Below are positions 20,756-29,604 of a stretch of DNA of 64,000 nucleotides, piece after piece; position 1 is the stretch's first letter; every line of letters begins with the position of its first letter. Source of the DNA: an uncultured Alphaproteobacteria bacterium (lineage in GTDB: Bacteria; Pseudomonadota; Alphaproteobacteria; SP197); contig CALSLK010000001.1 of the NCBI GenBank assembly GCA_943787175.1, forward strand, positions 1 through 64,000, given 5' to 3'. The notes below the pieces were generated by a model. It was not told where the DNA came from. It searched no databases and saw only the letters and a program-made list of their open reading frames with translations. Position numbers and translations under genes: made by a program.

Positions 20756-21102
20756 CAGGCAGACCACCATGCGGAATAGGCATTGGGGTTGAGGATGAGT
20801 GGCATGTGGTAGTGCCCGTTGGGGTCCGGCATTGAGAAGCGCAGGACCACCTCACGCATGATCTGTGACCCGGCCCGGGGAACATTTCGGTCAGCCCAGT
20901 AGGCGCCCGTCGCAAAGACCAGTTCATAGGTTGCCTCGGGATCAACCTGATCGGGCGGGATGTCTTGTGAGAGTCGCCCCCCGGAATCCATCTGGCCTGC
21001 AAAAACGACGTCGCCGCTGGCAAGGTTGGTCAAGGTGACCGCGATACCCCCTGCATGGGTGCCATCGCTACCGTTCAAGGTATGGGAAGAGAGTGTTGCC
21101 AT
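20755..21102 (-). CDS. 5-hydroxyisourate-hydrolase-like (transthyretin-fold) protein
   Basis: A 115-residue transthyretin-like protein. Residues matching HIU hydrolase are His7 (LSSHTLN), Arg43 (GGRLSQD) and His99 (HYHMPLIL). The C-terminal signature YRGS of HIU hydrolases is replaced by WWSA, so the reaction may differ. HIU hydrolase opens the hydroxyisourate ring in purine breakdown. Start and stop overlap the flanking genes (TAATG upstream, TGATG downstream), so it is made in step with the TPP enzyme and the DmdA-like protein. No other purine-degradation gene is nearby. Confidence 0.82.
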   Translation of the reverse strand: MATLSSHTLNGSDGTHAGGIAVTLTNLASGDVVFAGQMDSGGRLSQDIPPDQVDPEATYELVFATGAYWADRNVPRAGSQIMREVVLRFSMPDPNGHYHMPLILNPNAYSAWWSA

Positions 21103-22829
21103 TATTCGATCGATGCCTTGTCACGTTTGTCCGAGGTGGCCGCGACAATCGGGCTGATCACGCCTTTGCATTTGACGTTGACGCAGGCGGTTTTGCCGCT
21201 TGCCATCGCTCGCGCAAGAGCAGGTGCCAGTTGCTCGCGGGTTTCGACCAGCTCGCCATGACCGCCCAGACCTTCGAACATCGTGTGAAAGGGAATATCG
21301 CGAAAGTCGGTAGCGAAGTGTTTGCCGTTTGCAAAGAGCCGCTCCTGCTGCTGGCTGATGCAGTCGAGGCCGCCGTTGTTGTCGATCACCACCGTGATCG
21401 GCAGTCCCTCCTGGAACGCCGCTTCAATGGAGAGCCCGCCCGAAAGGAAGGCGCCGTCCCCGGAGATGACAACGACATTGCGGTCGGGATGCAAAGCCTT
21501 TGCAGAGATGCCAAAGGACACGCCCACGCCCAGCAGTGAAAAGTTCCCCGGGTGCATGATGCCGCCCAGCTTCTGACCGTGCCAGCCAGCCAGGTTCACG
21601 GCGATCTCGGACCAGAAATGGGTGTTGCCGCCATCGAAGACGAGCCAGTCCTCCGCCCCCATCTGAGCCTGCACATCCAGGGAAAGCTGCAAGGGGTGCA
21701 TCTTGCCGCCCTTGGCTGTCTCCCCGGCGATGTGATCGCTCCATTCCGCGACCCATGCCCCACGACGTTGACGCTGCAGATCGAACCAGTCGGGCCAGGT
21801 CCGGCCCACCGACATCAGCGCATCCAGGAAGGCGCCGGGATCCGATAACAGAACCTCATCGGCAGCCTGATTGTGTTCGAGCTCCTCGTGGCTGCCATTG
21901 ACGCAGATGAGCGTCTGACCCTCAGGAAAAAACGGCGGGTTGCCGAAGTTCATCTGATTATCCAGACGACCGCCGATCATGACGACAACATCGGCCTCCT
22001 GGATCGCAGGCTTGGAGGGGTGATACTGGTGAAAATCGGCCAGCCCCATATAGGCCTCGCATTCCTCACCCAACAGCTTGCTGTGATAGGGCACGTTGAA
22101 GATGGGCAACCGCAGCGCCTTACCCGCGGACTCCAGCTTGCCTTCAGCCCTGGACCACCACACACCGTGCCCGCCGATGATGACCGGGCGTTCGGCAGAT
22201 TTCACGAGCTCCAGGATGTGATCCAGCGCCACGGGGTCCGGCCAGGCGCGCTGCACGGGTCGGGCAGTGCGGTTGAAGGGACGTTCATGACGTCCGGCAT
22301 CAAACGCAAACGAAGAAAACATGATGTCGACGGGAAGTGAGATATGGACCGGGCCAGGATAACCCTCTGTCGCAGCCATCCATGCGCGATTGACGAACTC
22401 GCTGATGCGTTCGCCATCGGTAATCTGGATCGAGTACTTGACCAGAGGCGCAGCAATGGCGACGTCGTCGATTTCCTTGAATCCGCCGGCACCCTGCCGC
22501 TTCAGGGTTGAGGAGCCTGTAACGAAGATGACCGGAGAACGTTCACCCCCAGCTTCGAGCATGGCCGGAACCGCATTGGCAAAGCCCTCTGGTCCGACCA
22601 GACATACCGTAGGTTTGCGCGTGATCCGCGCATGGCCATCGGCCAGGTGACCAGCTACCTGTTCATGGGGGCAATTGATCACCGGCATCTGGCATTCCAT
22701 GAAGCCCTCGAGCGCCGGGTTGCAGAACCCTCCCGCCAACGTGAAGACGTGATCGACACCCTTTTCCTTGAAGGCGCGGGCCAGGATGGCTCCCCCACGC
22801 AGCATGGTGTTGCTGGCCATCTCGTTCAT
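21102..22829 (-). CDS. thiamine-diphosphate-dependent enzyme (acetolactate-synthase-like)
   Basis: A 575-residue ThDP enzyme with the three-domain layout of acetolactate synthase, benzoylformate decarboxylase and oxalyl-CoA decarboxylase. The Pyr-domain Glu is in NCPHEQVAGHLADG, and the PP domain has the ThDP motif GDGAFL ... DNNG. It decarboxylates or ligates a 2-oxo acid. ATG 22829 is chosen because it overlaps the stop of the hydroxyacid oxidase (ATGA) and gives a family-like N-terminus. With an FMN hydroxyacid oxidase upstream, oxidation of a 2-hydroxy acid followed by 2-oxo-acid decarboxylation is a natural reading. Confidence 0.87.
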   Translation of the reverse strand: MNEMASNTMLRGGAILARAFKEKGVDHVFTLAGGFCNPALEGFMECQMPVINCPHEQVAGHLADGHARITRKPTVCLVGPEGFANAVPAMLEAGGERSPVIFVTGSSTLKRQGAGGFKEIDDVAIAAPLVKYSIQITDGERISEFVNRAWMAATEGYPGPVHISLPVDIMFSSFAFDAGRHERPFNRTARPVQRAWPDPVALDHILELVKSAERPVIIGGHGVWWSRAEGKLESAGKALRLPIFNVPYHSKLLGEECEAYMGLADFHQYHPSKPAIQEADVVVMIGGRLDNQMNFGNPPFFPEGQTLICVNGSHEELEHNQAADEVLLSDPGAFLDALMSVGRTWPDWFDLQRQRRGAWVAEWSDHIAGETAKGGKMHPLQLSLDVQAQMGAEDWLVFDGGNTHFWSEIAVNLAGWHGQKLGGIMHPGNFSLLGVGVSFGISAKALHPDRNVVVISGDGAFLSGGLSIEAAFQEGLPITVVIDNNGGLDCISQQQERLFANGKHFATDFRDIPFHTMFEGLGGHGELVETREQLAPALARAMASGKTACVNVKCKGVISPIVAATSDKRDKASIE

Positions 22830-24043
22830 CCCACATGCCTTTCCGTAAGTGATACAGGCGCCGTCGACTCGGTCTCCGAACCGTCGTGACCAGGAGGCCC
22901 GGAAAACAGGTTCACCGAGCCAATTCCGGCAGCATCGCAAACGCCGATCTGGGCCATGACGGTACTGATCTCCTGGGCAAACTCATCGAGCAGACCAGCA
23001 AGACCCGTTGCGCCATTGGCACCCAGGGCGAACAGCAGGGGTCGACCCAGCATCACAAAATCCGCGCCAAGCGCCAGCGCCTTCACCACATCTTCGCCGC
23101 TGCGCACACCGCTATCGAAAATGAGTGGATAGTCCTGACCAACAGCTGCCCGGATTGCAGGAAGGACATCTGAAGTCGCCGGCGCAGCAGCCAGTTGGCG
23201 GCCACCATGGTTCGACACCCAGATAGCATCGGCGCCAGCGTCCCGGATACGCAAGGCGTCGGGGATCGACATCACACCCTTGACGATCAGGTTGCCAGAC
23301 CAGAGATCGCGCAACTGATCAAGGAACGCCCAGTTGGCCCCTGCCCGGCTGGCATTCCGGTCAAACCGGTTGTTGTCGAGATTCACCGGGTTGGGACGCC
23401 CATGCCGCCACATCGGGAGCGACCAGGCCGGATGCATGGCAAAGTCCAGAAGCTGGCGCGGGCCCATGCGGAACGGCGCTTCAAACCCATTGCGGACATC
23501 ACGCAGCCGTCGGGCGACCTGCGGCACATCAACCGTGAGAATCAGGTTCTGGTACCCCGCCGCACGGGCTCGGTTGACCAGCGCCATGGTTTGGTCAGGC
23601 GTGGGCATGGCATAGAGCTGGAACCAGGCATGATCTCCTGCAATCCTCCGCAAATCTTCGATGGACATGGAAGCAGCAGACGAGAGGCATATCGGCATGT
23701 TCCGTTCGAGTGCTGCCTCAGCAAGCAGGTTGTCTGCGCCGGCAGTCGCCAGGCCGCACATGCCCATCGGGGCGATGCCAAAGGGTACATCGAAGGCCTG
23801 GCCAAGAATGGATTTGGCGATAGTTCTTTGACCGACATTGCCAAGAACTCTTGGCTGCAGGAGGACGTCTGCAAGGGCCCTGCAGTTGCGCTCCGGCGCA
23901 AGCTCGCTCCCAGCCGCCCCATCGATGAAATCGAACACCAGCCGCGGCAGACGTCGAGCAGCGAGTGCGCGCGCATCCGCAGAAGAGAAGACACGTCGGT
24001 CACCCAACCGTCTCACAGAGGCTCCTTCTGAACTGGCAGGCAT
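22826..24043 (-). CDS. FMN-dependent alpha-hydroxy-acid oxidase/dehydrogenase
   Basis: A 405-residue TIM-barrel flavoprotein of the lactate dehydrogenase/glycolate oxidase/mandelate dehydrogenase family. Landmarks are FDFIDGAAGSE near the N-terminus, PIGMCGLATAG-like substrate loop (GIAPMGMCGL), FQLYAMPTPDQT, the catalytic His-Gly-Gly-Arg in VSNHGGRQL and the FMN-phosphate loop LGRPLLFALG. It oxidises a 2-hydroxy acid to a 2-oxo acid. ATG 24043 follows AGGGGAAG at a good distance and is preferred to the upstream start at 24082. First gene of the coupled operon; the divergent neighbour is mtoX. Confidence 0.9.
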   Translation of the reverse strand: MPASSEGASVRRLGDRRVFSSADARALAARRLPRLVFDFIDGAAGSELAPERNCRALADVLLQPRVLGNVGQRTIAKSILGQAFDVPFGIAPMGMCGLATAGADNLLAEAALERNMPICLSSAASMSIEDLRRIAGDHAWFQLYAMPTPDQTMALVNRARAAGYQNLILTVDVPQVARRLRDVRNGFEAPFRMGPRQLLDFAMHPAWSLPMWRHGRPNPVNLDNNRFDRNASRAGANWAFLDQLRDLWSGNLIVKGVMSIPDALRIRDAGADAIWVSNHGGRQLAAAPATSDVLPAIRAAVGQDYPLIFDSGVRSGEDVVKALALGADFVMLGRPLLFALGANGATGLAGLLDEFAQEISTVMAQIGVCDAAGIGSVNLFSGPPGHDGSETESTAPVSLTERHVG

Positions 24044-24279
24044 GTGCTTCCCCTGAAGATCGACTCCCAAACCTAAAGCCAAAACCCCAATCGGGATAAT
24101 TCAGACTTTTCGGCAATCCATTCAAAAATACTATGAATGAACGCCTTGGTGGATGGCTTGGATTTTCAGGCCATTTTAATCGTCTTCCTGCTCATATTCA
24201 GGTGGTTTTCTCGCAGAGACAGCACCACATTCGGCCACGCTGTGGTAAGTGGCATGGGTTGCCCCGAGGAGTTTGTTGC

Positions 24280-25632
24280 ATGACCAAGACCTGTTGCGGA
24301 CCGGGATATGCCTCCCCGGCCGAAGCCATGAAAGCGCCGCGCGAGAAGCTGCTCTACACAGTTGCGCTTTATGTCGGCACCGGCATCCAGAAGCCCGATT
24401 ATCTGGCCACCGTGGACGCCGACCCTGAAAGCCCGACCTATAGCCAGGTCATTGCCCGCTGCGAGATGCCGGGGATTGGTGACGAGCTGCATCACACCGG
24501 CTGGAACGCCTGTTCCTCGTGCTTCGACGACGAGGACATGGAACGCCGCTATCTGATCGTGCCCGGCGTGCGCACCTCCAACATCCACATCATCGACTGT
24601 GTCACCGATCCCCGTGAACCACGTCTGCACAAGATGATCGAAGGTGAGGAGATCAAGGCCAAAACCAACCTATCTGCGCCCCACACAGTGCATTGCCTGG
24701 GTTCCGACATCATCATCTCCATGCTGGGCGACGCCAAGGGAAATGCGCCGGGCGGGTTCCTTCATCTCAACAAGGATTTCGAGATTGTCGGGCGCTGGGA
24801 AAACGATCTGGGCGGCATGAAGTTCAACTATGATTTCTGGTACCAGCCACGCCACAACGTGATGGTGAGTTCCGAATGGGCCGCCCCCAACACCTTCATG
24901 CCGGGCTTTGATCTCGAAGAGGTCGGGCATCTGAAATACGGCCGAGAAATCCATTTCTGGGATTTCGAAAAACGCAAGGTGATCGAAACCCATTATCTGG
25001 GAGAAGACGGCCTGGTCCCGCTGGAAGTGCGCTTCCAGCACGATCCCGACAGCACCCACGGGTTTGTCGGTGCAGCGATGTCATCGAACGTGATTCACTG
25101 GTGCAAACAGGGCAACGACTGGATCGTCGAGAAGGTCATCGACGTCGAGAACGAACGCCATCCCGAATGGCCGATCCCGGTGCCCGGCCTGATCACGGTC
25201 ATCCTGTTGTCGATGGACGACAAGTACCTTTATCTCTCTAACTGGCTGCACGGCGATTTGCGCCAATACGACATTTCAGACCCACACAACCCCGTACTGA
25301 CCGGCCAGGTCTGGATGGGCGGCCTGCTGGGCAAGGCACCGGTCGTCAATGGGGCAGAGATTGCCGGTGGTCCGCAGATGATCCAGCTCTCGCTCGACGG
25401 CAAGCGCCTCTATGTGACCACCTCGCTGTTTTCGACCTGGGACAACCAGTTCTACCCTGACATCCGGCACAAGGGTGGCGTGATGCTCCAGATCGATTGC
25501 GACCCCGAAAACGGCGGCATGAAGATCAACCCCGACTTCCTGGTTGACTTCGGCAAGGAACCAAATGGTCCCTCGCGCTGCCACGAAACCCGCTATCCCG
25601 GCGGCGACTGCACCTCTGACATCTGGCTGTGA
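24280..25632 (+). CDS. mtoX: methanethiol oxidase / selenium-binding protein SBP56
   Basis: A 450-residue SBP56-family protein, full length. The conserved CSSC (78-81, NACSSCFDD) and the beta-propeller segments (HTGWNACSS, APHTVHCLG, GFVGAAMSSNV, YLSNWLHGDLRQYD) are present. Bacterial MtoX oxidises methanethiol to formaldehyde, hydrogen peroxide and sulfide using copper and acts in the periplasm or cytoplasm; no signal peptide is visible here. The start at 24280 follows GAGGAG. The usual SCO1/MauG-type neighbours are absent; a CoA-binding protein and a ferredoxin follow. Divergent from the DmdA-like operon, which supports a methanethiol/sulfonium role. Confidence 0.88.
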   Translation: MTKTCCGPGYASPAEAMKAPREKLLYTVALYVGTGIQKPDYLATVDADPESPTYSQVIARCEMPGIGDELHHTGWNACSSCFDDEDMERRYLIVPGVRTSNIHIIDCVTDPREPRLHKMIEGEEIKAKTNLSAPHTVHCLGSDIIISMLGDAKGNAPGGFLHLNKDFEIVGRWENDLGGMKFNYDFWYQPRHNVMVSSEWAAPNTFMPGFDLEEVGHLKYGREIHFWDFEKRKVIETHYLGEDGLVPLEVRFQHDPDSTHGFVGAAMSSNVIHWCKQGNDWIVEKVIDVENERHPEWPIPVPGLITVILLSMDDKYLYLSNWLHGDLRQYDISDPHNPVLTGQVWMGGLLGKAPVVNGAEIAGGPQMIQLSLDGKRLYVTTSLFSTWDNQFYPDIRHKGGVMLQIDCDPENGGMKINPDFLVDFGKEPNGPSRCHETRYPGGDCTSDIWL

Positions 25633-26096
25633 GCGGAACAGGATTCATGGATCACACACAGGACTATCCCGAAGACTACCTGGCCGACATTCTGAAGTCG
25701 GTGAAGACCATTGCTATGGTTGGTGCCTCGCCAGATGCGACAAAGTTCAGTTACGGCGTTCTGCGCGTGTTGCACGAGACCGGTTACGACATGATCCCGG
25801 TCAATCCGAAACCGGAAGTAACCGAGATTCGCGGCCTTCCCGTGGCGAACTCCCTTGCCGAAATCGAGCGCCCCGTCGACATGGTCCAGGTTTTCCGCAG
25901 TGCTGATGCCCTTTACGGTGTGGCGCAGGAAGCCATCGCGATCAACGCCAAGGTACTGTGGGGCCAGATCGGCGTGGTCGACCATGATGCAGCAAAGCTG
26001 GCCGAAGATGCCGGTTTGAAGGTGGTCATGGACCGTTGTCCCAAGATCGAGCTGTTCCGGCCATTCTGGAAACCCAGACTTGGCCAGACGATCTGA
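25629..26096 (+). CDS. CoA-binding domain protein (YccU type)
   Basis: About 150 residues forming a single CoA-binding Rossmann domain: TIAMVGASPDATKFSYGV, GYDMIPVNPKPEVTEI and the C-terminal VVMDRCPKIEL with the conserved Cys of this family. The function of these stand-alone domains is not established. The start is either GTG 25629 overlapping the mtoX stop (GTGA) or ATG 25647; the latter fits family lengths better. It sits between mtoX and a ferredoxin, all three in one operon. Confidence 0.85.
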   Translation: MSGTGFMDHTQDYPEDYLADILKSVKTIAMVGASPDATKFSYGVLRVLHETGYDMIPVNPKPEVTEIRGLPVANSLAEIERPVDMVQVFRSADALYGVAQEAIAINAKVLWGQIGVVDHDAAKLAEDAGLKVVMDRCPKIELFRPFWKPRLGQTI

Positions 26097-26099
26097 TCC

Positions 26100-26426
26100 A
26101 TGTCGAGCTTCCAGGTTACCCTCAAGAATGCCCGCGTGACGCTCGACGTTACGGCGGACCAGACGATCTATGACGCTGCGCTTGCAAGCGATATCCAGCT
26201 CCCGATCGGCTGCAATTATGGTGGCTGCATTACCTGCGCTGCCCGGCTGATTTCAGGCAAGGTACGTCAGCCCGGCGCGACGGCCTTGAACAGGCGCCAG
26301 GCACAGGCCGGGTATGTACTGCTATGTGTGGCGCGGCCCACACAGGACTGTGTCGTTGACGAGGGTGTCGACGCTCAGGGTGACCTCTATCAAAACCCGT
26401 TCATGGCGCCAGACCGATCACGCTGA
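26100..26426 (+). CDS. 2Fe-2S plant-type ferredoxin
   Basis: A 108-residue ferredoxin with the plant-type cluster ligands Cys38, Cys43, Cys46 and Cys76 (CNYGGCITC ... LLCVAR). It is a soluble electron carrier, probably serving an oxygenase or oxidase. It starts three bases after the CoA-binding gene. No reductase is adjacent; the disrupted Rieske oxygenase elsewhere in the window is one possible partner, by inference only. Confidence 0.9.
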   Translation: MSSFQVTLKNARVTLDVTADQTIYDAALASDIQLPIGCNYGGCITCAARLISGKVRQPGATALNRRQAQAGYVLLCVARPTQDCVVDEGVDAQGDLYQNPFMAPDRSR

Positions 26427-26468
26427 TCGAGCGATTTCTGACGCCGGGGTGTGCGTTCTTTCGGAAAG

Positions 26469-27428
26469 CTAGAACGACATCGCCAAACCGAAGGAGTACC
26501 CGCTCAGATTGTCGCCGATCAGGTAACGCAACATCAGACGGGTGCGATAGACCGGATGCCAGCAAACCGTTGAGGTATCAAATTCGATGCCAGCGCCGAT
26601 CTGGCCCAGCCATGGCGTCTTCATGATGGCCTTCTGGTCACCCAGGAAGGAAGATGCCGCCAGCTCTCCGACCGCGCGGATCGGACCACTGAAAGCTTCA
26701 TAACCTGTCGGCACGCGCAGGCGCGACCACATGCCCAACGTAATCGCATCAGCCGTGCCCTTGGCGGCTTCGGACGTCCCAGCGATACTCTGAAGTCGGA
26801 TGTGGGTGTAGCGCAGCTCGACATCGACCTCATAGGCCTCGCGGTAAAGTTCGTAATCGAGCATTGCCGCTCCGCCATAACCCACGGCATTCAGGCGACC
26901 ATTTTCAAGAAACTCGAGTTCGACACCCGTCTCGGAAGCAAGAAACCGACCGGCAAGGGAAAGATCGCTCTCAATGTGGCCCAGTGAAAAGTTGGCGATG
27001 GGCCGGAAGACGATCTGATCGGTGATCGGAAAATCCCAACCAACCCCAACTGTTCCGGCAACGCTGGTCCATTTCGGCGCAACCACCGTGGTGCGCGCAC
27101 CATTGGAAAAGACGAAACGAGGATCGTATCGCGCAACACCGATGAAACCTTCAAGGTAGAGGGGGAAACCGTCAGATACCGTAAAAGCGCCACCCAGTTG
27201 GCTGGCGTTAAACCGGACATCACCTCCGCCAGCATCCACATTCATGGTACTGGCGGTCTCGTTGGGCACGACAGAAAAGCCAAGAATGGCCAACGCGCCA
27301 TTGGCAAGTGCAGCCGGGTCATCGTTTTGCGGAAGCAACAAACCTTGTGCTCGAACAGGTGAGCCCAGCGCAAGAAACGTAAACAGAATCAGGAGCCAGA
27401 AAAAGCCGGCTTTCTTACCTTGGATCAA
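26469..27428 (-). CDS. exported beta-barrel-like protein of unknown function
   Basis: About 319 residues with a signal peptide (hydrophobic GFFWLLILFTFLALG, likely cleavage after SPVRA). The mature part is rich in alternating polar and aromatic residues and ends in SYSFGLAMSF with a terminal Phe, typical of outer-membrane beta barrels. The family is not recognised. The start is uncertain: no in-frame ATG follows the upstream Pit stop, and TTG 27428 gives a good signal peptide. The longer frame to 27542 overlaps pit and is less likely. Confidence 0.65.
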   Translation of the reverse strand: MIQGKKAGFFWLLILFTFLALGSPVRAQGLLLPQNDDPAALANGALAILGFSVVPNETASTMNVDAGGGDVRFNASQLGGAFTVSDGFPLYLEGFIGVARYDPRFVFSNGARTTVVAPKWTSVAGTVGVGWDFPITDQIVFRPIANFSLGHIESDLSLAGRFLASETGVELEFLENGRLNAVGYGGAAMLDYELYREAYEVDVELRYTHIRLQSIAGTSEAAKGTADAITLGMWSRLRVPTGYEAFSGPIRAVGELAASSFLGDQKAIMKTPWLGQIGAGIEFDTSTVCWHPVYRTRLMLRYLIGDNLSGYSFGLAMSF

Positions 27429-27469
27429 AACGCGCCTGAGTCCCTGAGCCGAACTGTCTGGTCCCGACC

Positions 27470-28954
27470 TTAGCGCATCAGGTCGAAACAATAGAAGACA
27501 CCGGCCGAGAGCAGTGCCGTGGCAGGCACGGTGATGACCCATGCAGCCAGAATGGTCATGACATGGGAGCGCCGGACGAGCTTGCGATGGCGGATCTCGT
27601 CAGCACCTGCGGCTCTGGCTGGTTGGACATCCTCGGGCCGGCAACGGGTCACCATCTCACGGCGGCGCTTGCTGTGTTTGGTGTAGAACTCACGGAAGAA
27701 CCCGACCCCAAACACGGCGCCGACGGCGACATGGGTCGAACTGACCGGCAGTCCCAGATACGACGCAAAGATCACGGTGATCGCAGCTGACAAGGCAACA
27801 CAATAGGCCCGCATGGGATTCATCTTGGTGATCTTGGCACCGACCATGCGGATCAGCTTGGGCCCATAGAGGAACAGGCCAAGGCTGATACCAAAGGCTC
27901 CGATCATCATGACCCAGATAGGCACGGTTACCTTGCCTGCGATATCGCCAGATTCGACCGTATGAATGATGGCTGCGAGCGGGCCGATTGCGTTGGCGAC
28001 ATCGTTGGCACCATGGGCAAACGACAGCAAGGCGGCCGAACAGATCAGAGGAATGTGGAACAGCTTGCGCAGAGACTGGTTACGATTCTCCATGCCTTCG
28101 GACTGACGCCGGATTGCCGGGCGCGTTATGAGCCATGTGACAAAAAAGGTCCCCACGCCGATCAGCACGACCGTGGTGGTGTCAGGTGTCCAGACCCGCT
28201 TGAATCCCTTGATTGAAAGGTACGAGGCAAATGCACCGGCCATCAGGGCGACCAACACGGGGATCCAGCGTCTCGCTGCGGCGATTTTGTCGTCCTGGTA
28301 GATCAGATTGACCTTGATGAACGCCAGAAAGAGCGCGGCAATGACACCACCCATGAGTGGCGAAATGACCCAGCTGGCCGCAATCGCACTCATGGTCTCC
28401 CAGTTGACCAGACCAAAGCCCGCCGCGGCAATGCCTGCGCCCATGACGCCACCAACCACGGCGTGGGTGGTGGAAACCGGAGCGCCGATGACGGTTGCCA
28501 GGTTGACCCAGACCGCCGAAGAAACCAGCGCCGCCATCATGGCCCAGATAAAGGTATCGCTGTCTGGCACCAACGCCGGATCGATGATGCCTTTGGAGAT
28601 CGTCTTCACCACTTCACCACCGGCGATCAGCGCGCCCGCACTCTCGAAGATGGCAGCAATAATGAGCGCGCCCACCAGGGTGAGCGCACGTGATCCCACT
28701 GCGGGGCCGACATTGTTGGCAACATCGTTTGCCCCGATGTTGAGTGCCATGTAGCCGCCCAGAATCGCGGCCAGGACGACCAGCGACCCATCCGATTCCG
28801 TCCCCGACAGGAGGCTTGCAACAAGGGCGGTGACACCCAGGAAGACAAGCGCCAAACCATGGCTGACCGCACTGCCGGCAGACTGGCGAACCGCCGCCTC
28901 GACATGCACCAGTTTCGCAAGGTCCTTGTCGAGGGTCTGTTTTCCGTCACTCAC
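27470..28954 (-). CDS. inorganic phosphate transporter, Pit/PHO4 family
   Basis: A 494-residue membrane protein with the two PHO4 repeat signatures: NIGANDVANNVGPAVGS near the N-terminus and AHGANDVANAIGPLAAI in the second half, separated by a hydrophilic loop. It takes up phosphate by proton symport in the inner membrane. The start is GTG at 28954 with GGAG about ten bases upstream. There is no PhoU-like neighbour. A Nudix hydrolase follows upstream in the same direction, about 45 bases away, so cotranscription is possible. Confidence 0.92.
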   Translation of the reverse strand: MSDGKQTLDKDLAKLVHVEAAVRQSAGSAVSHGLALVFLGVTALVASLLSGTESDGSLVVLAAILGGYMALNIGANDVANNVGPAVGSRALTLVGALIIAAIFESAGALIAGGEVVKTISKGIIDPALVPDSDTFIWAMMAALVSSAVWVNLATVIGAPVSTTHAVVGGVMGAGIAAAGFGLVNWETMSAIAASWVISPLMGGVIAALFLAFIKVNLIYQDDKIAAARRWIPVLVALMAGAFASYLSIKGFKRVWTPDTTTVVLIGVGTFFVTWLITRPAIRRQSEGMENRNQSLRKLFHIPLICSAALLSFAHGANDVANAIGPLAAIIHTVESGDIAGKVTVPIWVMMIGAFGISLGLFLYGPKLIRMVGAKITKMNPMRAYCVALSAAITVIFASYLGLPVSSTHVAVGAVFGVGFFREFYTKHSKRRREMVTRCRPEDVQPARAAGADEIRHRKLVRRSHVMTILAAWVITVPATALLSAGVFYCFDLMR

Positions 28955-28999
28955 AGTCGGTTACTCCGAAGTTTCGAATGGTGAAGGCATCACGTCGGA

Positions 29000-29455
29000 T
29001 CAACAGGTAACCAGAGACGCAAAGATTGCGTTGCTGGTGGGATCCAGTGTTTCGAGCAAATGTGAAAGTCCAGGTTCATCACAAAGACCAGGAGCATCGG
29101 ACAGCGGGCACCAGCGCCGTGCGCGGGGGCCATCTTCACGCCAGGTGATCTCTTCGGAATCAACGCGGTAAGGGAAGACAAACACTTCGCAGGGCACATC
29201 GTAGCCCTGCGACATGCTCTTCTTGTATCGGTAACTGCCAAGAGATTGCGAGGCGACCCTACCATTTACGCCCGCCTCTTCCAGCGCTTCACGTGCCGCT
29301 GCATCACAGAGGGCCTCGCCCTTCTTGGGCCAGCCCTTGGGGAAGACCCATCGGCCGCGCCGCTTGGTTGATACAAATAGCAGTTCGTAGCCGCTGTCCG
29401 ATTTACGGAACGGAAGAGCAGCCGCCTGTTGGACAGAGCTGGAGCCTGCAAACAT
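29000..29455 (-). CDS. Nudix hydrolase
   Basis: A 151-residue protein with a perfect Nudix box at about 41-63 (GWPKKGEALCDAAA, then REALEEAGV), which binds Mg2+ and hydrolyses a nucleoside-diphosphate-linked or polyphosphate substrate. FPKGWPKKGE resembles diphosphoinositol polyphosphate and Ap(n)A hydrolases. The ATG at 29455 was chosen because the added 40 residues of the longer frame are unlike the family. Same strand as the Pit transporter, which suggests a link to phosphate metabolism. Confidence 0.88.
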   Translation of the reverse strand: MFAGSSSVQQAAALPFRKSDSGYELLFVSTKRRGRWVFPKGWPKKGEALCDAAAREALEEAGVNGRVASQSLGSYRYKKSMSQGYDVPCEVFVFPYRVDSEEITWREDGPRARRWCPLSDAPGLCDEPGLSHLLETLDPTSNAIFASLVTC

Positions 29456-29604
29456 GATCAGGATCGAACCATTCGTGACGAGACAGCGAGTTTGAAACGA
29501 CAGATTTACGACATGCTGATAGCCGACACGGCAGAGCGAGTCACGAACGCAAAAACGATCGCTCCACAGGGACAAATTCGTAAGGTGCTGTAGGCAGGTT
29601 TGCG

